From the NCBI RefSeq assembly GCF_001613165.1, contig NZ_BDBV01000055.1, positions 62,001 through 126,000 of the forward strand: DNA of 64,000 nt, given 5' to 3'. The position numbers and the translations under genes are program-made. Each line of letters starts with the position of its first letter. Positions within the stretch are counted from its first letter, which is position 1. Below the pieces are notes generated by a model. The model ran no database searches and was not told where the DNA came from. It worked only from the letters and a program-made list of their open reading frames with translations. This DNA is from Nocardia mexicana NBRC 108244. Its GTDB lineage: Bacteria > Actinomycetota > Actinomycetes > Mycobacteriales > Mycobacteriaceae. Below, piece by piece: positions 35,544-43,935 of this stretch.

Positions 35544-37259
35544 ATGACCGAGGGATCGGGATCCTATTCGGTACGCGAAACCTTGTCTCAGTTACGCCTG
35601 CGCGAACTACTCGGTGAGGTCAAGGAGCGCGTCGAGCAGATCATCGACGTGCGCGACCGGATGGACGGGCTGGTCGAGGCCATGCTGGCCGTCACCTCGG
35701 GCCTGGACCTGGACCGCACCCTGACCACGATCGTGCACACCGCGACCAGCCTGGTGGACGCCCGGTACGGCGCGCTCGGCGTGCGCGGCCACGACCGGCT
35801 GCTCAGTCAGTTCATCTATGAGGGCATCGATGCCGACACCAAGGCGCTGATCGGCGACCTGCCAGAAGGGCACGGCGTGCTCGGCCTGCTGTTCCAGCAG
35901 CCCAAGCCGCTCCGGCTCGACGACCTCGCCGACCACCCGTCCTCGGTCGGGTTCCCGGCCCATCATCCGCCGATGCGCAGCTTCCTCGGCGTCCCGGTCC
36001 GCATACGGGACGAGGTCTTCGGAATCCTCTACCTCACCGAGAAGTCCGGCGGGCATCGGTTCACCGAGGACGACGAGCTGATCGTGCAGGCGCTCGCCGC
36101 GGCCGCCGGTGTCGCCATCGACAACGCCCGGCTCTACGAATCCGCGCGCACGCGGCAGGGCTGGATCGCGGCCATCGGCAATCTCACCACCGAGTTCCTG
36201 GCCGGTACCGACGCCGACGAGGTGCTGTCCCACCTGGTCGAGAACGTCCGGCAGCTGACCCGTTCCGAGCGCGTGGTTCTGGCCGTGGTTCCCGATGGCG
36301 ACATACCTCCCGACGAGGTCGCCGAGCTGGCCATCACCCAGTACGCGGGCCCCGACGACGGCAGGCCGGGCGACCGGGTCGAGGTGCGCGGCACCATCAT
36401 CGGCGAGGCGTTCACGCGGCGCGCTCCCATGCGGATCGATGACGTGCGGGCGGTTCCGCTGGAATCCGCGATACCGCGGGCGGGCCCGGAACTGGTGCTG
36501 CCGCTGCACACACCGGACTCCGCCTTCGGCGTCCTGATCACGGTGCGGGGCCAGGAGTCCGCGCCGTACAGCGACGAAATGCTGGATTTGGCCTCGGCTT
36601 TCACAGATCAGGCGGCGCTGGTCATGCAGCTGGCCGACACCCAGTTGCGGATGCGCGAGCTCGATGTCCTCGCCGACCGCGACCGCATCGCCCGGGATCT
36701 GCACGACCACGTCATCCAGCGGCTGTTCGCGATCGGGCTCGGCCTGCAGGGGACGGCGCCGCGGGTCCGCGCGCCCGAGGTGCGGGTCCGGCTCACCGAC
36801 GCCATCAACGATCTGCAGGACGTGGTGCAGGAGATCCGGACCTCGATCTTCGATCTGCACGGCGGCAGTTCGGGGACCCGGTTGCGTCAGCGCCTGCAGC
36901 AGGCCATCACCCAGCAGACCGACGACAGCGATATCCGGACGTCACTGCACGTCTCGGGGCCGCTGCTGGTGGTCGGCTCCGAATTGGGCGACAACGCGGA
37001 GGCCGTGGTGCGCGAGGCGGTCAGCAATGCCGTCCGCCACTCCGGCGCGACCACGATCGATATCGCGATCACCATCGCCGACGACCTCGCCGTCACGGTC
37101 GTCGACGACGGGTGCGGAATTCCCGACGACATCACTCCGAGCGGGCTGCGCAATCTGGCACACCGTGCGGAATCGGCGGGCGGCCGGTTCTCGGTGACGG
37201 CCGTCTCCGAGGACGGGCGCCACGGCACGGTCCTCTCCTGGTCCGTGCCGCTGCGCTGA
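35544..37259 (+). CDS. devS: DevS/DosT-type GAF-GAF histidine kinase
   Basis: A 571-residue kinase. GAF-A (about 45-200) carries the likely haem ligand H141 in VGFPAHHPPMRSFLGVPVRI, the position of His149 in mycobacterial DevS. GAF-B spans about 215-365. The HisKA_3 dimerisation helix has the phospho-acceptor H387 in DRIARDLHDHVIQRLFAIGL, and the ATPase has AVVREAVSNAVRHSGA and VVDDGCGIPDD. DevS-type kinases sense O2, NO and CO through haem and phosphorylate DevR. The ATG at 35544 fits the family N-terminus. A candidate DosR box lies upstream at 35381. Confidence 0.92.
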   Translation: MTEGSGSYSVRETLSQLRLRELLGEVKERVEQIIDVRDRMDGLVEAMLAVTSGLDLDRTLTTIVHTATSLVDARYGALGVRGHDRLLSQFIYEGIDADTKALIGDLPEGHGVLGLLFQQPKPLRLDDLADHPSSVGFPAHHPPMRSFLGVPVRIRDEVFGILYLTEKSGGHRFTEDDELIVQALAAAAGVAIDNARLYESARTRQGWIAAIGNLTTEFLAGTDADEVLSHLVENVRQLTRSERVVLAVVPDGDIPPDEVAELAITQYAGPDDGRPGDRVEVRGTIIGEAFTRRAPMRIDDVRAVPLESAIPRAGPELVLPLHTPDSAFGVLITVRGQESAPYSDEMLDLASAFTDQAALVMQLADTQLRMRELDVLADRDRIARDLHDHVIQRLFAIGLGLQGTAPRVRAPEVRVRLTDAINDLQDVVQEIRTSIFDLHGGSSGTRLRQRLQQAITQQTDDSDIRTSLHVSGPLLVVGSELGDNAEAVVREAVSNAVRHSGATTIDIAITIADDLAVTVVDDGCGIPDDITPSGLRNLAHRAESAGGRFSVTAVSEDGRHGTVLSWSVPLR

Positions 37260-37301
37260 GCCCACGGCCGCCGTCGCGTTCCTCCGAGAACGGCGCCGAA
37301 C

Positions 37302-37331
37302 TGCACGGTGTGCACACTCGCACACCGTGCA
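37302..37331. terminator. Hairpin between convergent genes
   Basis: TGCACGGTGTG (37302-37312) and CACACCGTGCA (37321-37331) are perfect 11-bp arms with an 8-bp loop. It lies 43 bp after the devS stop and 16 bp from the monooxygenase stop, so it can serve both strands. There is no T-tract, as is common in actinobacteria. Confidence 0.65.
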
Positions 37332-37346
37332 CGGCCCGAAAGGCGC

Positions 37347-38846
37347 TCAGGCCGAACGCGTTTCCGGAACCGCCTCGGCCTTCGACGCGCTCTTGCCGAA
37401 CCGCATCACGCCGTCCTCCAGGGGCCCCTTGCGCAGCAGCGCCCGGTCCCGGAAGTAGTTGTTGATCACCTTCCAGGGGCCGCGGGTGCCCTGCCGCGGC
37501 ATCACGGCATCGCCGCGGGTGATGTAGCCGGAGGTCAGGGCGCCGCCCATCAGCGACTGCGACGAGATGTCGCCGGGCTCGGGCACCACCTCGAACGTGC
37601 CGTAGTCGTGCTCGCGCATGTGGTTGAGCAGGCGGCAGAAGTACTCGGCCGCCAGATCCGCCTTCAGCGTCCAGGAGGCGTTGGTGTAGCCGATCACCAC
37701 CATGGCGTTCGGTATGCCGCCCAGCAGCGCGCCCTTGTAGGCCACCCGGTCCCGGATCGACACCGGCTCGCCGTCCAGCTCCAGTTCGGCGCCGCCCAGC
37801 ATCTGCACGTTGAGGCCGGTGGCGCTGATGACGATGTCGGCCTCGAGTTCCTCCCCCGACGCCAGCCGGATGCCGGTCTCGGTGAAGGTGTCGATCTTGT
37901 CGGTCGCGATCGAGGCGCGCCCGCTGCGCAGCGCCTTGAACAGATCGCCGTTGGGCACCACGCACAGCCGCTGATCCCACGGGTTGTAGGTCGGGCTGAA
38001 GTGCCGCATGTCGATCTTCGACCCGACCTGCGCCCGCACCGACGCCAGCAAGAGTCGGCGCGACAGCTTCGGGCTCGTGCGGGAGAGCTGAAAACTGGCC
38101 CGCTGCAGCGCGATATTGCGGGCCCGGCCGGTCCGATAGGCCACGGAGGCGGGCATTTTGGCCAGTTTCATGCCGACGGCGACCGGGTCGTCGGACGGCA
38201 GCGCCATGATGTAGGTGGGCGAGCGCTGCAGCATCGTGATGTGCTCGGTATCGGCGCTCATCGCCGGAATCAGCGTGATGGCGGTGGCGCCGCTGCCGAT
38301 GACGACCACCCGCTTGCCCCGGTAGTCCAGGTCCTCCGGCCAGTGCTGCGGGTGCACGATCCGACCGCGGAAGTTCTCCTCGCCCGGAAACGCCGGGCGG
38401 TAGCCGTTGTCGTAGTCGTAGTAGCCGGTGCATCCGACCAGGAAATTGCTGGTGTAGGTCTCGGTCTTGCCGGTCTGCTCGTCGACGGCGGTCACGGTCC
38501 ACCGGCCCTGCGCGCTCGACCAGCTCGCGCGGGTGACGTTGCGGCCGAAACGAATATGCGGGGTGACGCCGTACTCCTCGGCGGTCTCGGCGATATAGCG
38601 GCGGATGTGCGGGCCGTCGGCCAGCACGTTGGTGCCGTGCCAGGGACGGAAACCGTAGCCGAAGGTCAGCATGTCCGAATCGGATCGAATACCCGGATAC
38701 CGGAACAGGTCCCAGGTCCCGCCGATGGCGGTCCGCCGCTCCAGGATCGCGTAGCTGCGCCCGGTGCCCTCGCGGGTAAGGTGGCAGGCCATTCCGATGC
38801 CGGACAGACCCGCGCCGATGATCAGTACGTCGACATGCCGCGCCAT
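37347..38846 (-). CDS. Baeyer-Villiger-type flavin monooxygenase (EthA-like)
   Basis: A 499-residue protein. FAD motif VDVLIIGAGLSGIGMACHL and DLFRYPGIRSDSDMLTFGYG open the protein. The BVMO fingerprint-like segment FRGRIVHPQHWPEDL follows, then the NADPH motif VVVIGSGATAI. TYNPWDQRLCVVPNGDLF matches the EthA subgroup. These enzymes insert oxygen next to ketones or S-oxidise thioamides, and EthA-type members activate ethionamide. An upstream ATG (38900) is possible; 38846 gives the usual N-terminus. Confidence 0.88.
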   Translation of the reverse strand: MARHVDVLIIGAGLSGIGMACHLTREGTGRSYAILERRTAIGGTWDLFRYPGIRSDSDMLTFGYGFRPWHGTNVLADGPHIRRYIAETAEEYGVTPHIRFGRNVTRASWSSAQGRWTVTAVDEQTGKTETYTSNFLVGCTGYYDYDNGYRPAFPGEENFRGRIVHPQHWPEDLDYRGKRVVVIGSGATAITLIPAMSADTEHITMLQRSPTYIMALPSDDPVAVGMKLAKMPASVAYRTGRARNIALQRASFQLSRTSPKLSRRLLLASVRAQVGSKIDMRHFSPTYNPWDQRLCVVPNGDLFKALRSGRASIATDKIDTFTETGIRLASGEELEADIVISATGLNVQMLGGAELELDGEPVSIRDRVAYKGALLGGIPNAMVVIGYTNASWTLKADLAAEYFCRLLNHMREHDYGTFEVVPEPGDISSQSLMGGALTSGYITRGDAVMPRQGTRGPWKVINNYFRDRALLRKGPLEDGVMRFGKSASKAEAVPETRSA

Positions 38847-39091
38847 TGAGGTACTCGTTTCGTGTGTGATCCGGGCCCGGACGTCTGCGACCGGGCTCAC
38901 CCGCAGGGTACGTGTTATCGCAGGTTACGTCTAGCTGGCGATGGCTGTCCGCCGGTCCGCTACCTTTCGCGGATTACGCGAACATCACGATTCGAGCACC
39001 ATCGCCGGCGGGTGGGTGCAACACTGGAGCAAGCGCCGCGGCGCCCGCTCAGCGTCCACCGAGCACACCCGCCCCCGTCCGGAGATGTGTC

Positions 39092-40231
39092 GTGAATTGC
39101 CCTGCAGCACAACTGAATCCCACCGACGTTCCACCCCTCACAGCGAAACGACCGGCCGGTTGGCAACTGTCGCGCCGGCTCCGGGAGTGCGATGAGTTCT
39201 TCGCCGAGCCCGAGCTCGGCCACCTACCCGAACGGCGCCGCCGCAGCGCGCTGTGGACGCTGCAGGAATTCGGCAGCTACCGGCAGACCCTGGACGAGAT
39301 CTGCATCGGCGCCCGACTGGCCTGGCGCAATCACGATCGCTGCGTGGGCCGCAAGCACTGGCGCTCGCTGGATGTCATCGACGCGCGGTCGGCCGCGAAT
39401 GCGGCGGAGCTGGCCGACGCCTGCTGGGAGCACCTGCGCCGGGCCCGCCTCGGGCGCACGCTGCGCTGCCTGGTGACCGTCGGCCCGCCCGCCGAGCCCG
39501 ACCGGCTGCCGTTCCGGATCATCAGTCCGCAGCTCATCCGCTACGCGGGCTACCGCCGTCCCGACGGCAGCGTGCTCGGTGATCCGTCCACCGTCGCGCT
39601 GACCGAACTCGCCCGCAAGCTCGGCTGGTGGGGTCCGGGGACGGCCTTCGACGTGCTGCCCGTTCTGATCAGCACCCCCACCGAGCCCCTGCGCTGGTTC
39701 GACGTGCCGCGGGAGCTGGTCGGCGAGGTCCACCTCGAACACCCCGAGTTCCGGTGGTTCGCGGATCTGGGTCTGCGCTGGCCCGCACTGCCCGCGGTGT
39801 CGAATATGGATCTCGAGATCGGCGGCGTGACCTACCCGGCGGCGCCGTTCAACGGCTGGTACGTGTCCACGGAGATCGGCGCCCGCAATCTGGCCGACAC
39901 CGACCGCTACAACATGCTACCGGCGATCGCCGAGCGCATGGGCCTGGACACCGGCAGCGAGCGCACGCTCTGGCGCGACCGTGCGCTGGTCGAACTGAAT
40001 GTCGCCGTCCTGCACAGCTATCGGCAGGCGGGGGTGTACATCTCCGACCACCACACCGCGGCCAAGCAGTTCATCGAGCACGTCGAGCGGGAACAAGCTG
40101 CCGGGCGCCGATGCCCCACCGATTGGTCGTGGGTCAACCCGCCCATGTCGGCCGCGCTGACGCCGACCTTTCACCGTTACTACGACCCGCCCGACCCCGA
40201 TATCCGCCCGAATTTCGTCCGCCGGGGCTGA
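39092..40231 (+). CDS. nos: Bacterial nitric oxide synthase oxygenase
   Basis: A 379-residue stand-alone NOS oxygenase domain. The haem-thiolate C84 is in the hallmark AWRNHDRCVGRKHW. The substrate-binding Glu (E261) is in YPAAPFNGWYVSTEIGARNL, and SDHHTAAKQFIEHVEREQAA and SWVNPPMSAALTPTFHRYY complete the family pattern. It oxidises L-arginine to citrulline and NO using a cellular reductase and a pterin. The GTG at 39092 has GGAG at 39081. It lies 1.8 kb downstream of devS, an NO-sensing kinase type, and 164 bp upstream of udgX. Confidence 0.93.
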   Translation: MNCPAAQLNPTDVPPLTAKRPAGWQLSRRLRECDEFFAEPELGHLPERRRRSALWTLQEFGSYRQTLDEICIGARLAWRNHDRCVGRKHWRSLDVIDARSAANAAELADACWEHLRRARLGRTLRCLVTVGPPAEPDRLPFRIISPQLIRYAGYRRPDGSVLGDPSTVALTELARKLGWWGPGTAFDVLPVLISTPTEPLRWFDVPRELVGEVHLEHPEFRWFADLGLRWPALPAVSNMDLEIGGVTYPAAPFNGWYVSTEIGARNLADTDRYNMLPAIAERMGLDTGSERTLWRDRALVELNVAVLHSYRQAGVYISDHHTAAKQFIEHVEREQAAGRRCPTDWSWVNPPMSAALTPTFHRYYDPPDPDIRPNFVRRG

Positions 40232-40395
40232 TCGCGCCGGGCGCACAACCCCGAGATCCGATGCGCCGCAAGGGGATGACGCGGCGACGGCGGCGAATGC
40301 AGCATTGCACCGACTGCACGACGGCAAGGTGCGCCGTTTCCGCCGCGACCGGCCGGGTATCGCCGCAGCAGCCGGAAATACGGGAGGAGCGGACA

Positions 40396-40998
40396 GTGAG
40401 TGCCAGCGCATACGTTCCCGCGGGCGCGGATCTGGAGACACTGCGCAAGGCGGCGAGCGAGTGCCGCGGCTGCGATCTCTACCGGCACGCCACCCAGATC
40501 GTGTTCGGGGCGGGCCCCGGCGACGCCCGCGTCGTCATGATCGGCGAGCAGCCGGGCGACCGGGAGGATGTCGTCGGGCATCCGTTCGTCGGCCCGGCCG
40601 GGCGGCTGCTGAACCGGGCGCTCGTCGAGGCCGGAATCGACCGCAGCATGGTCTATCTGACCAATGCGGTGAAACATTTCAAGTTCGAGGAGCGTGGTAA
40701 GCGGCGCATTCACCAGCAGCCCGGACGCACCGAGATCGTGGCCTGCCGACCGTGGCTGGAGGCCGAGCTGTCGGTGGTCCGGCCGGAGCTGGTGGTGTGC
40801 CTGGGCGCGGTGGCCGCGCAGACCGTGTTCGGGCCGTCCTTCCGGGTCACCCGGCAGCGCGGCGAGGTGATCGCGCTCGAGGATTATCGTGCCGTGGCGA
40901 CCGTGCACCCCTCGGCCATTCTGCGCGCTCCCGACCGCGAGGCGGCCTACGAGGAGTTCATCGCCGATCTGCGCACCGTGCGGACCGCAATGGAGTAG
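40396..40998 (+). CDS. udgX: UdgX, 4Fe-4S uracil-DNA glycosylase that crosslinks to DNA
   Basis: A 200-residue family 4-type uracil-DNA glycosylase. Motif A is GEQPGDRED and the FeS ligands are C23 and C26 (ECRGCDLY), C117 and C135. The defining UdgX loop KRRIHQQP is present, with H106 as the residue that bonds covalently to the abasic sugar after uracil removal. ATVHPSAILRAP is motif B. GGGAGGAG at 40382-40389 supports the GTG. It may act on uracil in DNA, including that formed by NO-driven cytosine deamination from the adjacent NOS (inference). Confidence 0.9.
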   Translation: MSASAYVPAGADLETLRKAASECRGCDLYRHATQIVFGAGPGDARVVMIGEQPGDREDVVGHPFVGPAGRLLNRALVEAGIDRSMVYLTNAVKHFKFEERGKRRIHQQPGRTEIVACRPWLEAELSVVRPELVVCLGAVAAQTVFGPSFRVTRQRGEVIALEDYRAVATVHPSAILRAPDREAAYEEFIADLRTVRTAME

Positions 40999-41034
40999 GC
41001 CCGCGTGGTCGGTGGCCGCCCGCGCGCCACCGCA

Positions 41035-41307
41035 TCACTTCAATGCCGCCTCGAGGACGGCACCGGCCCCCGCGGAGGCGAGTCCGATCAGGACCGTGCC
41101 CACCGCCACCGTGACGATGCGGCCGCGTCCCGTACCGCGTCCCCGCGCCAGCCGCACCCAGCACAGCACCGCGATCACGGTGGCCAGCACATGCACCCAG
41201 ACAAGGTGGCGCAACAGTTCGGTGGACGAGCCCGATCCGGGCGGAGACTCCGTCCCCGGATTCTCCAGTTGTACGCGGATGACGTCCTGAGCAGCGGTGA
41301 GTATCAT
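41035..41307 (-). CDS. Small two-helix membrane protein, 90 aa
   Basis: It starts MILTAAQDVIRVQLENPGTE, followed by two hydrophobic segments at about 38-56 (LVWVHVLATVIAVLCWVRLA) and 65-87 (IVTVAVGTVLIGLASAGAGA), separated by a basic loop. Unknown function. It is convergent with udgX, 36 bp apart. Confidence 0.55.
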   Translation of the reverse strand: MILTAAQDVIRVQLENPGTESPPGSGSSTELLRHLVWVHVLATVIAVLCWVRLARGRGTGRGRIVTVAVGTVLIGLASAGAGAVLEAALK

Positions 41308-41752
41308 CTCGGGCCCGACCTTTCCTCCGCCCGTCCGGCCGCCGCCGCGCGACCGGGTGGTACTGGGGGCATTCCACCGTACGCCGGATAGCAAACACTC
41401 AGATACCAAATGGCAGACCGGACCAACCGGACGAAAGGCGTCACCCGTCGCGGTCGGCTCCCACCCCCTATTCGAGGGGGAGGCGATGACGGCCCGGCAC
41501 GCCGCTCACCTGGCCACCCTCGTCGGCGTGTCCGGGCGTACCCGGAGCGCACAGCGGTAAACGCGACGGGCGCGTCCGGTCGAGTCTGCTGGTCCCCGAC
41601 TTCCGGGCTACGCTGGCCCCGGCACGCAATCTGCTCGCCGCGTCGGCGGATTGGGCGCCGGCGTCCGGCGCCACCCACGACAACGATGTCGCTCGCGTAC
41701 CGCCGACGCCCCGTGTCCGGGTCTGTGGACTGACAGTGAGGATTCGAACAAC
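41308..41752. other. Gene-free region upstream of ketosynthase gene
   Basis: No coding sequence is supported in these 445 bp. Open frames here are Arg/Pro-rich and lack start signals. A short AT-richer stretch around 41390-41415 may hold promoter elements, but no convincing dyad or -10/-35 pair was found. Confidence 0.45.
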
Positions 41753-43012
41753 GTGCATGAGCTCGAAAGTTTCTCCACTCGCACCGGAGGTTTCCGCAAT
41801 GTCGTGGTGACCGCCGTCGAGATGACGACATCGATCGGTAAGGAGACCGAAAGCAGCTGGCAAGCCCTGCTTTCCGGCACCAGCGGCATCAAAACCCTCA
41901 CCGATCCGGAAATTGTGGACAAGCAGCTGCCGAATGCCATCGGCGGCAAGCTCATTCACGACCCGACCCATGATCTGGAACGCGTCCGCAAGCGCCGCAT
42001 GTGCTACGTGCAGCAGATGTCGTACGCGATGGGCAAGCGGCTGTGGAAGAACGTCGGCGAGCCCGAGGTCGACAAGGACCGGCTCGGCGTGATCATCGGC
42101 ACAGGTCTCGGCGGCGGCGACACCATCGTCGAGGCCAACGACGCCATGCGCGCGGGCGGCTACCGGAAGGTGTCGCCGTTCGCCGTGCCGATGAGCATGC
42201 CCAACGGCGTCTCCGGGGTGGTCGGCCTGGAGATCGGTGCGCGGGCCTGCGTGGTCACGCCGGTCTCGGCCTGCGCCTCGGGCAACGAGGCACTCGTACA
42301 CGCGTGGCGCTCGATCGTGCTCGGCGAGGCCGACATGATCGTCGCGGGTGGCGTCGAGGGCTACATCAACCCGATGGCGATCGCCGGATTCTCGATGGCG
42401 CGGGCGCTCAGCTCCCGGATCGACGAACCGGAGAAGGCCTCCCGCCCGTTCGACCGCGATCGCGACGGATTCGTCTTCGGTGAGGCGGCCGCGCTGCTGC
42501 TGCTGGAGTCCGAGGAGCACGCGCTGGCCCGCGGGGCGAAGCCGCTCGCGCGGCTGCTCGGCGCCGGTCTGACCGCCGACGGCTACCACATGGTCGCGCC
42601 CGACCCCGAGGGCCTGGGCTGCGCGCGGGCCATGCGGCGCGCCATCCAGACCGCGGGGGTCTCCGCCTCCGACGTCGACCACGTCAACGCGCACGCCACC
42701 GGCACCGGTCTCGGCGATCTGGCGGAGGCCAAGGGGATCGCCGCGGCGATCGGTAACCATCCGACGGTGTACGCGCCGAAGTCGGCGCTGGGTCACTCCG
42801 TGGGCGCGGTCGGCGCGCTGGAGGCGATCATCTCCGTGCTGTCCCTGCGCGATCAGGTGATTCCGCCGACGCTCAACCTGGACAACCAGGATCCCGAGGT
42901 CGATCTCGACGTGGTGCACGACAAGCCGCGCTACGGCAATGTCGAGTTCGCGATGAACAACTCGTTCGGCTTCGGCGGGCACAACGCCGCGGTGCTGTTC
43001 GGAAAGTACTGA
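41753..43012 (+). CDS. KasA/KasB-like beta-ketoacyl-ACP synthase
   Basis: A 419-residue FabF-type condensing enzyme with C174 (VSACASGNEALVHAWR), H314 (VNAHATGTGLGDLAEA), K343 and H348 (YAPKSALGHSVGAVGALEAI). FNNSFGFGGHNAAVLFGKY-like ending and RPFDRDRDGFVFGEAAALLL closely follow mycobacterial KasA, which elongates meromycolate chains in FAS-II. The GTG at 41753 has GAGG at 41738. It stands outside a fabD-acpM-kasA-kasB operon here, so it is probably a paralogue. GntR and AarF genes follow. Confidence 0.88.
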   Translation: MHELESFSTRTGGFRNVVVTAVEMTTSIGKETESSWQALLSGTSGIKTLTDPEIVDKQLPNAIGGKLIHDPTHDLERVRKRRMCYVQQMSYAMGKRLWKNVGEPEVDKDRLGVIIGTGLGGGDTIVEANDAMRAGGYRKVSPFAVPMSMPNGVSGVVGLEIGARACVVTPVSACASGNEALVHAWRSIVLGEADMIVAGGVEGYINPMAIAGFSMARALSSRIDEPEKASRPFDRDRDGFVFGEAAALLLLESEEHALARGAKPLARLLGAGLTADGYHMVAPDPEGLGCARAMRRAIQTAGVSASDVDHVNAHATGTGLGDLAEAKGIAAAIGNHPTVYAPKSALGHSVGAVGALEAIISVLSLRDQVIPPTLNLDNQDPEVDLDVVHDKPRYGNVEFAMNNSFGFGGHNAAVLFGKY

Positions 43013-43053
43013 ATTACAAGACGTCCGGGAGGGCGCGTCGTCTCAGACGGAGA

Positions 43054-43830
43054 TCATGCCGTGGCGACGCGCTGCTCGTCGGCGTGCTCGGCGGCGCCGA
43101 CCAGCTCGTCGAAGCGGGCGATCACCTTCGCGTGGTACATCCCGAACAGATCCTCGAACAGCGCCAGCTGCGACTCCGTCGGCCCGGAGTCGGACTCCCA
43201 CACCGCGGCCAGGCCGCGCCAGATCAGCACGTGCAGATCCGGCGACACGGCGTAGAACGCCTCCACCGCCTCCGGGACCTCGAGCACCATCTCGCCGATG
43301 GAGTTCAGCACCGCGCGCTGCATGGTCTGGCCGAGCGCGGTGACCAACCGGCGCACCAGGCCCAGTTCGATGGTGAACAGGCGATAGCGGTCGGGATTCT
43401 CGGTGCGCGCCAACGCTTCCAGCTCATCGATGGCGACCTTCAGCTCGGCCGGATCGTGGCCGTGCTCGTCGTGGGTGTAGGACAGCAGCGCGCCCAGGAC
43501 GATGCCGCGCTCCTCCTCGACGATGTTGGCGAACATCTCGGCCGCGATCTCGGGGGTGTCCATCGACATCCGGAACAGCCGCCGGAACACGTCGACACCG
43601 CCGTCGGCGCGCACGTCGCGGATGGTGAATCCCTTGCCGCGGTGCGCATCGACGAAGCCGTAGGACTCCAATCGGCCCAGAATGAGTTGTGCGGTAGCCC
43701 TGTTGAGGTTGAACTCCTCGGCGACCTGGCGAACAGACGGCATCAGGTCGCCGGGGGCGTACTGCCCGGACGCTACGCGACGAGCAAGCGCGTCGGCGAC
43801 GTCGGCGACGACCGTCTGGGCTCCCATCAT
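43054..43830 (-). CDS. GntR-family transcriptional regulator
   Basis: A 258-residue protein with an N-terminal GntR winged helix (residues 8-72: ADALARRVASGQYAPGDLMP, SVRQVAEEFNLNRATAQLIL, GRLESYGFVDAHRGKGFTI). The C-terminal domain is all-helical, FCD/VanR-like, with AVLNSIGEMVLEVPEAVEAF. Two successive ATGs occur at 43830 and 43827. It is convergent with the ketosynthase and diverges from the AarF-type gene across 105 bp, its most likely target. Confidence 0.85.
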   Translation of the reverse strand: MMGAQTVVADVADALARRVASGQYAPGDLMPSVRQVAEEFNLNRATAQLILGRLESYGFVDAHRGKGFTIRDVRADGGVDVFRRLFRMSMDTPEIAAEMFANIVEEERGIVLGALLSYTHDEHGHDPAELKVAIDELEALARTENPDRYRLFTIELGLVRRLVTALGQTMQRAVLNSIGEMVLEVPEAVEAFYAVSPDLHVLIWRGLAAVWESDSGPTESQLALFEDLFGMYHAKVIARFDELVGAAEHADEQRVATA

Positions 43831-43935
43831 GTCACCTTTCCACAACTTTCGGATACGTCCCAGACAGTCTAAGCTCTCATGTGCCAAACTGCACGTGCGT
43901 TCATCGGTGGGGACGCGCACACGATGAGGTGGTAG

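Noticed and set aside
41410..41733. Arg/Pro-rich 107-codon open frame before the ketosynthase
   Set aside because: Composition is typical of non-coding GC-rich frames. It lacks a start signal and any known motif.
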